The notes: generated by a model not told the origin, from the letters alone. A stretch of DNA of 64,000 bases from Candidatus Flexicrinis affinis (GCA_016716525.1 JADJWE010000001.1:1612001-1676000); one strand, 5' to 3'; shown: positions 32,570-42,470, counted from the stretch's first letter. Made by a program: numbers and translations.

Positions 32570-33577
32570 CTACGGTACCGAATCGAACGCGAACGTACGC
32601 AGCGCCCACTCGGCGAACAGGCACGCCAGCGCCATGCCCAGTATTGTCGGCGCCCAGTCGCGCCACGGGATGTACACCTGACGGCGAACCGGCGTGCGTT
32701 CGAGGCGGTCGATGGCCGAGGCCGCCGCTGCTAGGCCATCAGGATCGGCCGCGCTGAAGTAGCGCCCTCCCCCGACGTCGGCTGCTCGTTGTAGCGCCGC
32801 CTCGTCCAAATCGGACTCGATCAATACGATTTCGCCGTCTTCGTCGGGGATGGGCACCTGTCCTGGGCGACCGACTCCGATCGTGAAAACGCGAATACCC
32901 AGAGCGGCGGCCGCCTCTGCGGCCAGCCCCGGATCGATCCCCGAGTTCGTCGCGCCGTCTGTGAGCAGAATGATGACCTTGCTTCGGGCAGTGCTCTCGC
33001 GCATGAGCGCAGCCGACGTCAACAGCCCGACGCCCGAAGCTGTGCCGTCCAGCGCCGACTGATTACCGCCTGTCGTACGCAGTTCGGTAACCAACCGAAT
33101 GCCGTCAAGCGCCGTGCGCACCGTCTGGTAATCGAGCGTCAGCGGGACCAACGTATAAGCAGAGCGAGCGTAGACTACCACGCCGATCCGGTCGAACTCG
33201 CGACCTGCCACGAAGTCGCCGATCACGACCTTCGCCGTCTCGAGGCGGTTCAACGGCTGAAAGTCCAAAGCCGCCATGCTGGTCGAAATGTCGAGCGCAA
33301 ACACGATATCAATGCCTTCGCCACGGATGACTTCCTGCGCGGTTCCGGCCTGCGGCCGGGCCAGCGCGAGCACCAGCAGGCACCACGACGCAGCACGAAG
33401 CGCATCCGGCAGCGGATGCAGGCGCACCTTCCAGCTTCGGACACTAGTTCGCGTCAGGCGGACGTCACCGTACAAACGCGCAGGGATTCGCCTCCGCCAG
33501 CGGCCTTTCCAAATCACCCAACCAGCCAAGAGAAGTAGCGGAAGTGCCCACGCATGCGCGAACCGGAACTCATCCAT
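32570..33577 (-). CDS. VWA-domain membrane protein, BatA type
   Basis: This 335-residue protein has helices at the N terminus (about 10-25 and 60-75), a VWA domain with a full MIDAS (DISTSM, then TTGGNQ and LTDGATN) and a final helix (about 310-328). It begins 8 bases inside the end of the upstream gene. BatA and BatB appear as a paralogous pair here, as in other Bat operons, and probably form a complex with BatD and the MoxR ATPase. Confidence 0.88.
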   Translation of the reverse strand: MDEFRFAHAWALPLLLLAGWVIWKGRWRRRIPARLYGDVRLTRTSVRSWKVRLHPLPDALRAASWCLLVLALARPQAGTAQEVIRGEGIDIVFALDISTSMAALDFQPLNRLETAKVVIGDFVAGREFDRIGVVVYARSAYTLVPLTLDYQTVRTALDGIRLVTELRTTGGNQSALDGTASGVGLLTSAALMRESTARSKVIILLTDGATNSGIDPGLAAEAAAALGIRVFTIGVGRPGQVPIPDEDGEIVLIESDLDEAALQRAADVGGGRYFSAADPDGLAAAASAIDRLERTPVRRQVYIPWRDWAPTILGMALACLFAEWALRTFAFDSVP

Positions 33578-34364
33578 CGCGAAGCTCGCTGAGCGCCCGC
33601 TGCGCCAACCGGCGCAAATCGTCGACTTCGGCGGCCGTCACGGGAGCCGTGCGATAGAGCAGCGCCTCGGCTGTCTCGCGCGCACGCTGCAGCACGTCCG
33701 ACTCCGGCGCCAGCCTGCACGCCTGCTGTACAGCCCGCATCACGGCACGCGATGCGGCGCGTGGATCATCCGTCTTGACGCGTGAAAGCGCCCGGGCCAA
33801 GGCGTCTAGCGGGTCGGGAGGCGCCGACACTGCGGTGGCAGGACGTACCTGGGGGGCGGCATACAACACCGCGACAATACCCGCCCCGGCCAATATCGCG
33901 AGGGCCGGCCACGGCCATAATTCGCCCGCGAAGCCGACCGCGGGAATCGGATCTTCGGCGCCCAGCTCCAATACGGTCGGCACGCTGAAGAACGCCTCCG
34001 TCACAGGGACGCGTCGTATGTCGCCACCGCCAGCGCCGTAGCCGAGGAACGTCGGTGGCGTTACCGCGTCCTCGGGACGCCACAGCACAACGACGAACGA
34101 CTGCGAAACGAGGTTTCCGTCTTGCTCAACCGGCTCGAACGAGCGCACCTCGAACGGCCCCCACGGGTCGGAGATCTGTGGCCACTCGACCAGCGAAGTA
34201 TCCGGCGTCAACTCGACGCGCAGCGTGAGCACGAACGGCTCGCCGGTCAGGGGCGAATAGGTGCTCGCCTCGAACCGGGCGCTGACAATCGGCGAGTCGA
34301 AATCTGCGGCCAAGATTGGCCCGATCACACACAGCGCAATCGCAGCGATCAGCCAGCGTCTCAC
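33570..34364 (-). CDS. Membrane protein in the Bat operon, DUF4381-like position
   Basis: The 264-residue product has a signal-like N-terminal helix, a beta-rich domain of about 130 residues outside the membrane (about 22-150) and a membrane helix at about 153-173. A helical cytosolic tail of about 85 residues follows. DUF4381-type proteins are often found at this place between DUF58 and BatA genes, but sequence identity cannot be confirmed by eye. The start is the GTG at 34364, in GTGA overlap with the DUF58 stop and with an AGGGCGG site upstream. Confidence 0.7.
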   Translation of the reverse strand: MRRWLIAAIALCVIGPILAADFDSPIVSARFEASTYSPLTGEPFVLTLRVELTPDTSLVEWPQISDPWGPFEVRSFEPVEQDGNLVSQSFVVVLWRPEDAVTPPTFLGYGAGGGDIRRVPVTEAFFSVPTVLELGAEDPIPAVGFAGELWPWPALAILAGAGIVAVLYAAPQVRPATAVSAPPDPLDALARALSRVKTDDPRAASRAVMRAVQQACRLAPESDVLQRARETAEALLYRTAPVTAAEVDDLRRLAQRALSELRDG

Positions 34365-35254
34365 AGCCGCCGCCCTTCTGCAGCTCGACGGCGCATGAAC
34401 CGCGCCAGTGCAGCGATCGGATCCTCGTCGGTCAGGACGGTCATGCGATGCGCACCGCTGCGGACGATCGCGCGCGTGCGCGCCGCGTCGAACTGTTGCG
34501 CGCGCTGGACAAAACGCACTCGCCATGCCGCATTTCCAGAGTCGACGACGATCCGACGCCCGGTCTCTGCATCTTCAAGTGAAACCAGCCCGGAATTCGG
34601 CCAAGCGTGTTCAAGCGGCTCAGTGACAACACACGCGACGACATCGTGCTTGGCCGCGGCCAGCGTGAGCGCCGTCTGATAGTCGCCAGCGGACGCCAAG
34701 AAGTCGGACAGGACGAAAATGATACCGCGCTGGCGCTGCGCCTGAACCGTCATCCGCAGCGCCGTGGTCAAGTCGGTGCCGCGTAGGCTGGCATCCTGCC
34801 CCAGCACCGCACGGATGACACGCAGCACATGGTTTCGGCCCCGGCGTGCGGGCACAAGCGTAGTCCCGCCGCTGTGGACGGTGAGTGCGCCGACCCGGTC
34901 GCCCGCGCGGCCCCCGATCCACGCGACCGCCGCCGCGAGTTCTGCGGCAACCTGACGCTTGGAGCGCGGCGCACCAGCACGCATCGAGCCGCTGTCGTCA
35001 ATCACCAGCATGACCGAAAGATCGCGCTCGGCGGCGAACTGCTTGACGTGGGGTTCTCCGGTACGGGCGCTGACCTTCCAATCCATGTGGCGCACGTCAT
35101 CGCCGGGCTCATACGGGCGCACGGCGTCAAACGTCACGCCTCGCCCGCGAAATGCAGCGCGATACGCCCCGATCAGACTGCTGTCGACCAGCTTGCGCGT
35201 TCGCAGCTCGATGCGCGCGACGCGGCGTATCAGGTCGGGGTCGATGGCGCTCAT
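34361..35254 (-). CDS. DUF58 family protein
   Basis: This 297-residue protein opens with RTRKLVDSSLIGAYRAAFRG and then the family core FDAVRPYEPGDDVRHMDWK, a hallmark of DUF58. The VWA-like fold begins at MLVIDDSGSMR. DUF58 proteins are the usual partners of MoxR ATPases. It overlaps moxR by ATGA, so the two are made together. Confidence 0.93.
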   Translation of the reverse strand: MSAIDPDLIRRVARIELRTRKLVDSSLIGAYRAAFRGRGVTFDAVRPYEPGDDVRHMDWKVSARTGEPHVKQFAAERDLSVMLVIDDSGSMRAGAPRSKRQVAAELAAAVAWIGGRAGDRVGALTVHSGGTTLVPARRGRNHVLRVIRAVLGQDASLRGTDLTTALRMTVQAQRQRGIIFVLSDFLASAGDYQTALTLAAAKHDVVACVVTEPLEHAWPNSGLVSLEDAETGRRIVVDSGNAAWRVRFVQRAQQFDAARTRAIVRSGAHRMTVLTDEDPIAALARFMRRRAAEGRRL

Positions 35255-36219
35255 GCCGGTACCGCAACCCGTGCGATAAGCTGCTCGATGATCGAGTCGC
35301 TGGTCACGCCTTCCGCCTCGGCCTCGAAGCTCAAGCTGATCCGATGCCGCAGAACATCCGGCGCAACCTTCCGGATGTCGTCAGGCGTGACGTGGCCCGA
35401 GCCGCGCAAGTAGGCGTGCGCCTTGCCCGCACGCAGCAATCCCAGCGACGCACGCGGCGACGCCCCGAGGGCGATCAGGGCGGCAAGCGGCTTCAGGCCG
35501 TACTGATCGGGGTTGCGCGTCGCCTCCACCAACGAAAGCACGTACTCCTTGAGCCGGTCGTCGACGAAGATCTCGTTGTGAACGGCATGCTGCGCCGCCG
35601 TCAGATCGCGGGCTTCCATCACGGGCGCTGGTAGCGGAGGCGCCTCGCCGCCCATCCGCTCCATGACCTCTCGCTCCTGCGCACGCGTGGGATAGCCGAT
35701 TACGACCTTGAGCAGAAAGCGGTCCAGTTGCGCTTCCGGCAGCGGATACGTCCCTTCCTGCTCGATCGGGTTTTGGGTCGCCAGCACCATAAACGGGGAC
35801 GGAAGCAGTTCGGTCGCTTCGCCCAGCGTCACCTGACGCTCCTCCATCGCCTCAAGCAAGGCCGACTGCACTTTCGCCGGCGCGCGATTGATCTCGTCTG
35901 CCAGCAGCAGGTTGGCGAACACCGGGCCGCGCCGCGCCGTGAACTCGCCCGTGCGCGGGTTGAAGATCTGCGTGCCGATGATATCGCTGGGCAGCAGATC
36001 GGGCGTGAACTGCACCCGTTGGAACGACACGTGCAGTGCAGACGCCAGCGCGCGAACAGTCAGGGTCTTGGCAAGGCCGGGGACGCCTTCGATGAGGACA
36101 TGCCCGCTGCACAGCAAGCCGATCAACAGGCGATTCACCAGCTTCTCTTGCCCGACGATCACGCTGTGTACCGCCGCTTCGACCTCTTGGATGCGCGTCT
36201 GAACGACCGTGTTTGCCAT
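35251..36219 (-). CDS. moxR: MoxR-type AAA+ ATPase
   Basis: The 322-residue chaperone-like ATPase has Walker A GVPGLAKT, Walker B LLADEINRAPAK, sensor 1 LATQNPIE and a GTYPLPEAQLDRF arginine-finger region. MoxR ATPases act with VWA proteins in complex assembly and stress tolerance. ATG 36219 is used, 2 bases after the stop of the upstream small protein. A TTG at 36243 would add 8 residues and is less likely. The ribosome site is weak, so coupling to the small gene upstream is plausible. Confidence 0.93.
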   Translation of the reverse strand: MANTVVQTRIQEVEAAVHSVIVGQEKLVNRLLIGLLCSGHVLIEGVPGLAKTLTVRALASALHVSFQRVQFTPDLLPSDIIGTQIFNPRTGEFTARRGPVFANLLLADEINRAPAKVQSALLEAMEERQVTLGEATELLPSPFMVLATQNPIEQEGTYPLPEAQLDRFLLKVVIGYPTRAQEREVMERMGGEAPPLPAPVMEARDLTAAQHAVHNEIFVDDRLKEYVLSLVEATRNPDQYGLKPLAALIALGASPRASLGLLRAGKAHAYLRGSGHVTPDDIRKVAPDVLRHRISLSFEAEAEGVTSDSIIEQLIARVAVPA

Positions 36220-36221
36220 AC

Positions 36222-36512
36222 CTAGTATCCGAAGAGCTGACAAAAGTTAACTTGCTGCGGTGTTCCGCACGTTTGCAGCACGCTGTTGACCGCCAGCGCA
36301 GTGATGACGCACAAGGCAATCACGCCGACCAGTACTACGCATCCGCACCCGGGGACCGGTCCGAAATTGAACAGGTTTGCCGCAAACTCGGCCAGCCCGC
36401 CGATCAACTCAAAAACGATCCCCAGCGCGTTCAGCAACGTGCCGATCACAAACAGGACGATACACAGAATACCGCACCCTGCCGCGATGAGAATAAGCGT
36501 TCCGCTGTCCAT
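36222..36512 (-). CDS. Small two-helix cysteine-containing membrane protein
   Basis: I do not recognise this 96-residue protein. Hydrophobic stretches lie at about 5-48 and 57-80, and a pair CGC sits in PVPGCGCVVLV, with further cysteines near both ends. Most of it is membrane-embedded. The TAG stop is 2 bases before the moxR ATG, so it is coupled to the MoxR-Bat operon and may belong functionally to it. Confidence 0.65.
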   Translation of the reverse strand: MDSGTLILIAAGCGILCIVLFVIGTLLNALGIVFELIGGLAEFAANLFNFGPVPGCGCVVLVGVIALCVITALAVNSVLQTCGTPQQVNFCQLFGY

Positions 36513-36518
36513 AGCTGA

Positions 36519-36935
36519 TTACCCCGGGCAGTCCCCCGCCGCCGTCGACTGCAGCGCCCAGCGTTCGCCGCTGCGCGCGTAGCAGTCGCAGTAACTTGAA
36601 GGTTCGCCCTCACCCTGCCAAAGCATATAGCTCACGTACGTCTGTACGCAGACCGCGTCGCTACCCTCCCCTGACGCAATGAACGAGCGCGTGAGGTTCA
36701 GGCCGCGCGTATCGATGTCCATCAGCAGCTTGGCCTGAAGGAACGGATGCTCGTGACTGTCGGGAAAATCCGACCTGTGCCACAACGCGATCTCGCCCTG
36801 AACAGCGAGCGCAAGCAGTACGATCGGCAGCAGAATGAGCGGAAACCAAATGATCAGACAGCCCGCGCGCCACAGGCATCCGCGTACGGTCATCGGCGGC
36901 TTGACGACAATTGGTTCCGGCGTCGTTTCGGTCAC
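36519..36935 (-). CDS. Membrane-anchored protein of unknown function
   Basis: The 138-residue product has one membrane helix at about 26-48 (LIIWFPLILLPIVLLALAV) and an external domain of about 90 residues. Cysteines are in DAVCVQTYV, SYCDCYAR and the C-terminal GDCPG, which suggests disulfides. GTG 36935 is the start, with a GGTAGG-like site. It is 6 bases before the next small membrane gene and 58 bases after the Nudix stop. Function is unknown. Confidence 0.65.
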   Translation of the reverse strand: MTETTPEPIVVKPPMTVRGCLWRAGCLIIWFPLILLPIVLLALAVQGEIALWHRSDFPDSHEHPFLQAKLLMDIDTRGLNLTRSFIASGEGSDAVCVQTYVSYMLWQGEGEPSSYCDCYARSGERWALQSTAAGDCPG

Positions 36936-36993
36936 TATAAAGCCTACCTACCCAGAGTTGTCCGGTCGGCAGTGTAGCAGATTGCGCGAACGA

Positions 36994-37518
36994 TTACGCA
37001 TACCGAATCACGATCCGGTCGTCGGCGTCATAGCTGACATGCGCGAAGTACGGCGCAGCTACACGCTCCATGGTGAGGATGCGATCGAGCGTATGCGGAA
37101 GATCTTCGACCAGATCGAGACCAAGCACACGATCCAGCGACACCCACTCCAGCACGCCTTCGTGACTATGCGAAAGCGGAGCCTGATCGTCGGCGTCTGC
37201 CGTGAACACGAACATCAGTATCCCGCTGTCCGCGCCGGCGTCGATGTGGTGGACGCCTCGCAGTTCGAGGTTGGTCGCCGTAAGCCCGCTTTCCTCATGC
37301 ACCTCCCGCAGCGCTGACGAGTACGGGTCTTCGTCGCGCTCGATATGGCCGCCGAGGCCGTTGTACCGGTTCGGAAAGATACGCTTGTGCGGGCCGCGCT
37401 TCATCAACAGCACACGATCACCGCAGCGCACGAACACCAGCGTACGCGCGCTCACCATCCAGCGCCCGTCCACCTGCCCTGCCCCTTGATCCGCCGCGCC
37501 CATCCGGCCCTCCGTCAT
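36994..37518 (-). CDS. Nudix hydrolase
   Basis: The 174-residue product carries a full Nudix box, G-x5-E-x7-REVxEESGL, in GGHIERDEDP then REVHEESGL (about residues 60-82). The segment FVRCGDRVLLMKRGPHKR precedes it, as in MutT-like proteins. Substrate is not fixed; a nucleoside diphosphate derivative is likely. ATG 37518 is preferred because GGAGGAA ends about 3-5 bases before it; an in-frame upstream start adds 17 residues and has no site. Confidence 0.88.
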   Translation of the reverse strand: MTEGRMGAADQGAGQVDGRWMVSARTLVFVRCGDRVLLMKRGPHKRIFPNRYNGLGGHIERDEDPYSSALREVHEESGLTATNLELRGVHHIDAGADSGILMFVFTADADDQAPLSHSHEGVLEWVSLDRVLGLDLVEDLPHTLDRILTMERVAAPYFAHVSYDADDRIVIRYA

Positions 37519-37603
37519 CGATTCCTCCAGCCGACGTCTGACGGTCGGCGGACTTAGTCTTCGGTGCAAGTGAGTTCAGACGAAGACGAATGTCGCGGTA
37601 TCT

Positions 37604-37624
37604 CATCACTCGTCACTCATCACT
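37604..37624. repeat. Heptamer repeat tract, left flank of the nuclease gene
   Basis: Read on the minus strand, this is three tandem 7-mers, AGTGATG-AGTGACG-AGTGATG. A matching tract in inverted orientation lies at 42561-42581, and 18 of 21 positions agree. The rest of 37519-37766 holds no gene. Confidence 0.6.
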
Positions 37625-37766
37625 TCAGACTTCCCACGAGGCCAATTAGACCACACGCTTAAAGTTGGATCGACCCACTTTAACAATCGCGTGTTAAACT
37701 TCCGCTCATCCGGCGCGCGCGTGTAATACCGTGTCGCGCATTCGTCCATTTACGATCGAGGTCCTT

Positions 37767-40700
37767 ATGAAACACAGGGGTTCAGGGTTATGGTTGGTGG
37801 CCGCGCTGGCGGTCGTTGCGCTGGCGCTTGCGCCCGGCGCGCACGTCACACAGGCGTCCGCCAGCGGCGTTGTGATCAGTGCAGTCTATGGTGGCGGCGG
37901 CAACGCCGGCGCCGACTTCCAGAACGACTACATTGAGCTGTTCAACGCCGGCTCAGCGGCAGTTGACATTAGCAACTGGTCGCTTCAGTACACGTCCAGT
38001 ACGGGCAATACGTGGAACAATCTGACTGAGATACCTGCAACCACAACGTTACAGGTCGGCCAGTACTACCTCGTTCAGGGCTCCGGTAGTACGGCGAATG
38101 GTATACCGCTTCCCACAACGCCGGATCTCACGGACGCAAGCCCCATCAATCTCGCTGGGGCTTCCGGAAAGATCGCGCTGTTCAACACCACGACGCAGTT
38201 TGTTGGCGGAACGGATCCTCAAGTCAGCCCAAACTATGTCGACTTCGTTGGCTATGGGGCCGCTAATCCGTATGAAGGAAGCGGTGCAGCCCCCACCTTG
38301 TCCAATGGAACGCATGGAGTCCGCGCCAACAACGGCTGTCAAGACACCGACGATAACAGCGCCGACTTCGCTGCCGTCGACGTCTTCACCCCGCGCAACA
38401 CGTCATCGACGCTCAACCCGTGCCTCGCGCCAGACCTCGTTACAGACGTTTCCGGCGCGAGCAATGGCGTCACCGGCAGCCCTGTCACCTACACGGCAAC
38501 GGTGACCAATCAGGGCACGGCGCAGGCCGACAACGTTGTGATGACCGTCGACCTGTCCGGCACGGCGTTCGCCGGTGCGACGGTCGACAACTTCAGCGAA
38601 CCGCAGGCCTTCTGCTCCTACCTCAGCCCGACCATCACGTGCAACATCGGCACGCTGGCGGCGAGCGGCGGCAGCTACGCCGTGATGTTCGACGTCACGC
38701 CGGCGGTTGACGGTACGCTGACGATCGACAGCGATGCCACGTCCAACCCCGCCGACGCCGGCCCGAACACCGATCAGCTCACGACGACGTTCAGCCCGCC
38801 GGCCGGCGATCTCACCGTCAACATCATCGAGAGCGACGACCCAATACTGTCGACCGACACGCTGACACTGAGCTTCGAGATCAGCAACGTCGGCACGGCG
38901 AACGCCACCAACTACACGCTCTCGGCATCGCTTAGCGGCGGCATCGGCACGTTCGTCACGGCGCCGTCTGGCTGTTCGCTCTCGAACGGCGACACGACGC
39001 TGGATTGTTCGTTCGCCGGCCCGCTTGCCAACGACAGCGACCCAAACTACGTGGATGCTAACGTGGTGTTCTCGGGCGCTGGTACGCTGACGACCGACGC
39101 AGCGGTGCAGGTCGCGGGCGATCCGAATACCGGCAACGACACCGACAGCGAGACCACAACGGTCGATCAAGGCTGCGGCGTAGCGTGGGACAGCATCCAC
39201 GACTATCAGGAAGGCGGCGTGAACGAGGCCGTCCGCGGAGTCGTCATCACGACCGAAGGCGTCGTCACGGCGGACTTCCAGCCCAGCAGCCCGAACGGCA
39301 TCGGCGGCTTCTTCGTGCAAGAGAAGTTCCCCGACGGCGACGACACGACATCCGAGGGCATCTTCGTCTTCAACAACTCCTTCCCGGTCAACGCAGGCGA
39401 CTACATCCGCATCACCGGCACGATCAGCGAGTTTGACCCGAGCGGCAGCACGCCGGGCGGCACGCTGACGCAACTTTCGTCGATCACGAAAGTGACACTG
39501 TGCGCCGTCGGCAATACGATAGCTCCGACCGAGGTCGAGCTTCCGATCGCCGACCTCGCCGACTGGGAAAACTACGAGAGCATGCTGGTGGAAATCGTCG
39601 GTTCGAGCGGCTCGCTCACCGTCGCCGACATGTTTGCGCTCGGCAGCTTCGGCGAGATGATCGTCAGCGACGGCAAGCTCTACCAGCCGACTCACCTGTA
39701 CTATCCGAATACGCCCGACGTGGCGAACCATCTCGACCTCGTCGCCCGCGCGCGCATCGTCGTGGACGACCAGCGCAACGGAACCGGCCCGAACCCCGTC
39801 CCGCACTTCCCGGTGGATCCGAACGGATTGATCCGCATGGGAGATGAGACGGACTCGATCACCGGCGTAATCCTCTACACCGAGTTGTCCAGCACGCCGA
39901 TGTTCCGGCTGCATTACACCGTCCCGCCGGTGTTCGCGGAGGTAAACCCGCGCCCGACATCGGTGCCGGCGGTTGGCACGACCACGCTCAAGGTCGCTAG
40001 CTTCAACGTGTTGAACTACTTCAACGGCAATGGCGCCGGCGGCGGATTCACGACATCCGATCAGCGCGGCGCTGGTAACCTGACCGAGTTCGTCCGCCAG
40101 ACGGACAAGCTGGTGTCGGCCATCAATAAGCTCGACGCCGACGTTATCGGCCTGATGGAGATCGAAAACGACGGCGAAATTCCGCTTGAGAATCAGGCCA
40201 TCTTCGACCTGATCGCCGCGTTGAACACGGCGGCCGGCGCGGGAACGTGGTCGTTCATCGACACCGGCCCGATCGGCACCGACGACATCCGCGTGGCGCT
40301 CATCTACAAGACGGCCACGGCGACGCCCGTAGGCCCGTTCGCCGTGCTCGACTACAGCGAGCCGTTCATCTCCTTCAGCCGCCCGCCGCTCGCGCAGACG
40401 TTCGAAGACATCAACGGCGGCAAGGTCACGGTCGTCGTCAACCACTTCAAGTCGAAGGGCTGCGGCGGCGCGTCGGGTGACGACCTCGATCAGGGCGACG
40501 GTCAGGGCTGCTTCAACGCAACCCGCGTGCTGTCATCGACGCTGCTGAACGACTGGATCAACACGGGGCCTACCGGTACCAACGATCCCGACTATCTGGT
40601 CATCGGCGACCTCAACAGCTACGCCAAGGAAGACCCGATCACATTACTTCTGGCCTTCGGCGGCTACACCGATCTCCTTGCCGATGCCTACGGTGAAGAC

Positions 40701-42470
40701 GCCTACGGCTACTACTTCTCCGGTCAGGCGGGATACCTCGACTACGCGCTCGCCAATGACGAGCTGAACGCGCAGGTCACGGGTGTCGATGTGTGGCACA
40801 TCAACTCGGACGAAGCGACGATCTTCGACTACAACGACTTCGCCAACACGGCACCGTACTACGCCGTGAACGAATTCCGCACGTCCGATCACGATCCGGT
40901 ACTGGTCGGCCTGAACCTGGTCGGCACTACGGCGGAAATCGACAGCGACGACTTCATCCTCGCCGGCGACGACGTAACCGTCACGGTGCAGGATTTGGAC
41001 GTCGACGCCGCATCCGTGCAGATAACGGTCACCAGCACCGAAGGCGAGAGTGAAACGTTGACGCTGTTTGCGACCGGCACCCCGGGCGAATTCAGCGACA
41101 CCTTCAACGTCGCCGACGCGGCGCCGACGGCCTCCAACTCGATCCTTGAGGGGGTAAGCGGCACGCTGACCTTCTCGTACATCGACGGCCTCAACGCGCT
41201 CGGCCAGATCGACACGGTAGTTCAATCGGACACGATCGTCTATCAGCCGGGCAACGACGCTGTTCTGGTCGTGCCGGTCGAGATCGTGCCGGGAGAAGAC
41301 GACTGGACGATCAACGTCACCGACGCCGACCTGACTGGCCCGACGGTCGATGTCACGGTTACCAGCGCCAGCGGTGACTCCGAAATCGTCACGCTGACGG
41401 ACGTCGCTGGTACCTACACGGCCGCTGTCGAGACGGTCTTCGTACTGGGTACGCCGGTGGCAAGCAATTCGACCATCGAGGTTCAGGCCACCGACACGCT
41501 AACGGTAACCTACAACGACGTCAACACGGTGGCTGGCCCGCCCGCCCAACGCACAGAGAACATCGCGGTCAACTTCGACTGGGTGCCTGAAGCGTTCACA
41601 CTCGTTGAGACACCGCCGACGCTCCGCGAGGCGAGCTTCGACCTAAGCTGGACCGAGCCAGACGGTTCATCGGTCTTCCGTATTGTCGTCACCCAAATCT
41701 CGACCAACACGCGCCTCGGCACGTTTGTGGACGAGATCGTCGAGGCCGACGATGTTTGTGCGGCAGGTACATGCACTTACAACGTGACCGGGTCGCCGGC
41801 GGGTCTGTTTAGTTGGACCGTTGTGGCATTCGGTACCTCCGATGTCGAGGCCAGCAACGCGCCGGGCTTCTACACGGTGATCTTGGACGCCATCGAACTG
41901 ATATCCAACGGCGGCTTCGAGTTGGACACCAATGACGACGGCACGCCTGACGGCTGGACGGGCAAGAACCTGAGCGGCGACAAGCGTAAGTGCGGCGCCA
42001 AGGGTGACGGCTCGGACTGCGCACTGCAGTTCAAGGGCGGCGTCGGACCCGCCGGTCAGTTCAAGCAGGACTTGGCGGATGCGACGCTCATCCTCGGTAC
42101 CGACGTGCTCGACATCAGCGCGGCGGCGTCGGTGAACCGTGACAACACAGGCGTGTTCGTCACCGTCAAGGTCAAGTACGCCAACCCGACCGCCGGCGCC
42201 AACGCTGACGGCAAGGACAAGGTCAAGCTCGCGCTGACTGGCGTTGCTCCGGTCGGCTACTCGACCATCGCTGGAACGTTGACCGCAGACGACGCCGTGA
42301 CGTCGGCATCGGTCAAGGTCGCTTACAAGCTGACCAGCGGCAAGCTGTTCGTCGACGACGTGTCGGTAGTGCTGCAACCGATCGCACCGCGCACACGCCT
42401 CAGCGACGGTGCCGCGCTCGACATCCTGCCTGTCCCGGCAGTGCCGGACGGGTTCCGCGGCAACAACTAG
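37767..42470 (+). CDS. Giant secreted multidomain nuclease (LTD, DUF11, OB-like, ExeM/EEP nuclease, Ig-like)
   Basis: This 1567-residue protein has a signal peptide (about 1-33) and a lamin-tail domain (about 35-158, with DYIELFNAGSAAVDISNWSL). Two DUF11/CARDB-like beta repeats (about 225-460) and an OB-like module (about 472-712) follow. An endonuclease/exonuclease/phosphatase domain of the ExeM type spans about 739-1050. EEP catalytic residues are seen in SFNVLNYF, GLMEIEND, NHFKSKG, GDLNSY and TSDHDPV. Two Ig-like repeats (about 1055-1272) and a C-terminal NGGFELD...DGWTG sugar-binding-like domain close the protein. ATG 37767 has a GAGGTC site. It is probably an extracellular DNase for phosphate or carbon uptake or for biofilm turnover. 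A strong terminator follows. Confidence 0.9.
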   Translation: MKHRGSGLWLVAALAVVALALAPGAHVTQASASGVVISAVYGGGGNAGADFQNDYIELFNAGSAAVDISNWSLQYTSSTGNTWNNLTEIPATTTLQVGQYYLVQGSGSTANGIPLPTTPDLTDASPINLAGASGKIALFNTTTQFVGGTDPQVSPNYVDFVGYGAANPYEGSGAAPTLSNGTHGVRANNGCQDTDDNSADFAAVDVFTPRNTSSTLNPCLAPDLVTDVSGASNGVTGSPVTYTATVTNQGTAQADNVVMTVDLSGTAFAGATVDNFSEPQAFCSYLSPTITCNIGTLAASGGSYAVMFDVTPAVDGTLTIDSDATSNPADAGPNTDQLTTTFSPPAGDLTVNIIESDDPILSTDTLTLSFEISNVGTANATNYTLSASLSGGIGTFVTAPSGCSLSNGDTTLDCSFAGPLANDSDPNYVDANVVFSGAGTLTTDAAVQVAGDPNTGNDTDSETTTVDQGCGVAWDSIHDYQEGGVNEAVRGVVITTEGVVTADFQPSSPNGIGGFFVQEKFPDGDDTTSEGIFVFNNSFPVNAGDYIRITGTISEFDPSGSTPGGTLTQLSSITKVTLCAVGNTIAPTEVELPIADLADWENYESMLVEIVGSSGSLTVADMFALGSFGEMIVSDGKLYQPTHLYYPNTPDVANHLDLVARARIVVDDQRNGTGPNPVPHFPVDPNGLIRMGDETDSITGVILYTELSSTPMFRLHYTVPPVFAEVNPRPTSVPAVGTTTLKVASFNVLNYFNGNGAGGGFTTSDQRGAGNLTEFVRQTDKLVSAINKLDADVIGLMEIENDGEIPLENQAIFDLIAALNTAAGAGTWSFIDTGPIGTDDIRVALIYKTATATPVGPFAVLDYSEPFISFSRPPLAQTFEDINGGKVTVVVNHFKSKGCGGASGDDLDQGDGQGCFNATRVLSSTLLNDWINTGPTGTNDPDYLVIGDLNSYAKEDPITLLLAFGGYTDLLADAYGEDAYGYYFSGQAGYLDYALANDELNAQVTGVDVWHINSDEATIFDYNDFANTAPYYAVNEFRTSDHDPVLVGLNLVGTTAEIDSDDFILAGDDVTVTVQDLDVDAASVQITVTSTEGESETLTLFATGTPGEFSDTFNVADAAPTASNSILEGVSGTLTFSYIDGLNALGQIDTVVQSDTIVYQPGNDAVLVVPVEIVPGEDDWTINVTDADLTGPTVDVTVTSASGDSEIVTLTDVAGTYTAAVETVFVLGTPVASNSTIEVQATDTLTVTYNDVNTVAGPPAQRTENIAVNFDWVPEAFTLVETPPTLREASFDLSWTEPDGSSVFRIVVTQISTNTRLGTFVDEIVEADDVCAAGTCTYNVTGSPAGLFSWTVVAFGTSDVEASNAPGFYTVILDAIELISNGGFELDTNDDGTPDGWTGKNLSGDKRKCGAKGDGSDCALQFKGGVGPAGQFKQDLADATLILGTDVLDISAAASVNRDNTGVFVTVKVKYANPTAGANADGKDKVKLALTGVAPVGYSTIAGTLTADDAVTSASVKVAYKLTSGKLFVDDVSVVLQPIAPRTRLSDGAALDILPVPAVPDGFRGNN

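Noticed and set aside
37604..37624. Heptamer tracts as a possible CRISPR remnant
   Set aside because: The units are 7 bases and directly adjacent, without spacers, and no cas gene is in the window.
38403..40445. A 680-codon open frame on the strand opposite the nuclease gene
   Set aside because: It lies wholly antisense to a protein with clear domains, and GC-rich codon use makes such long shadows common. No ribosome site or known domain is seen in it.
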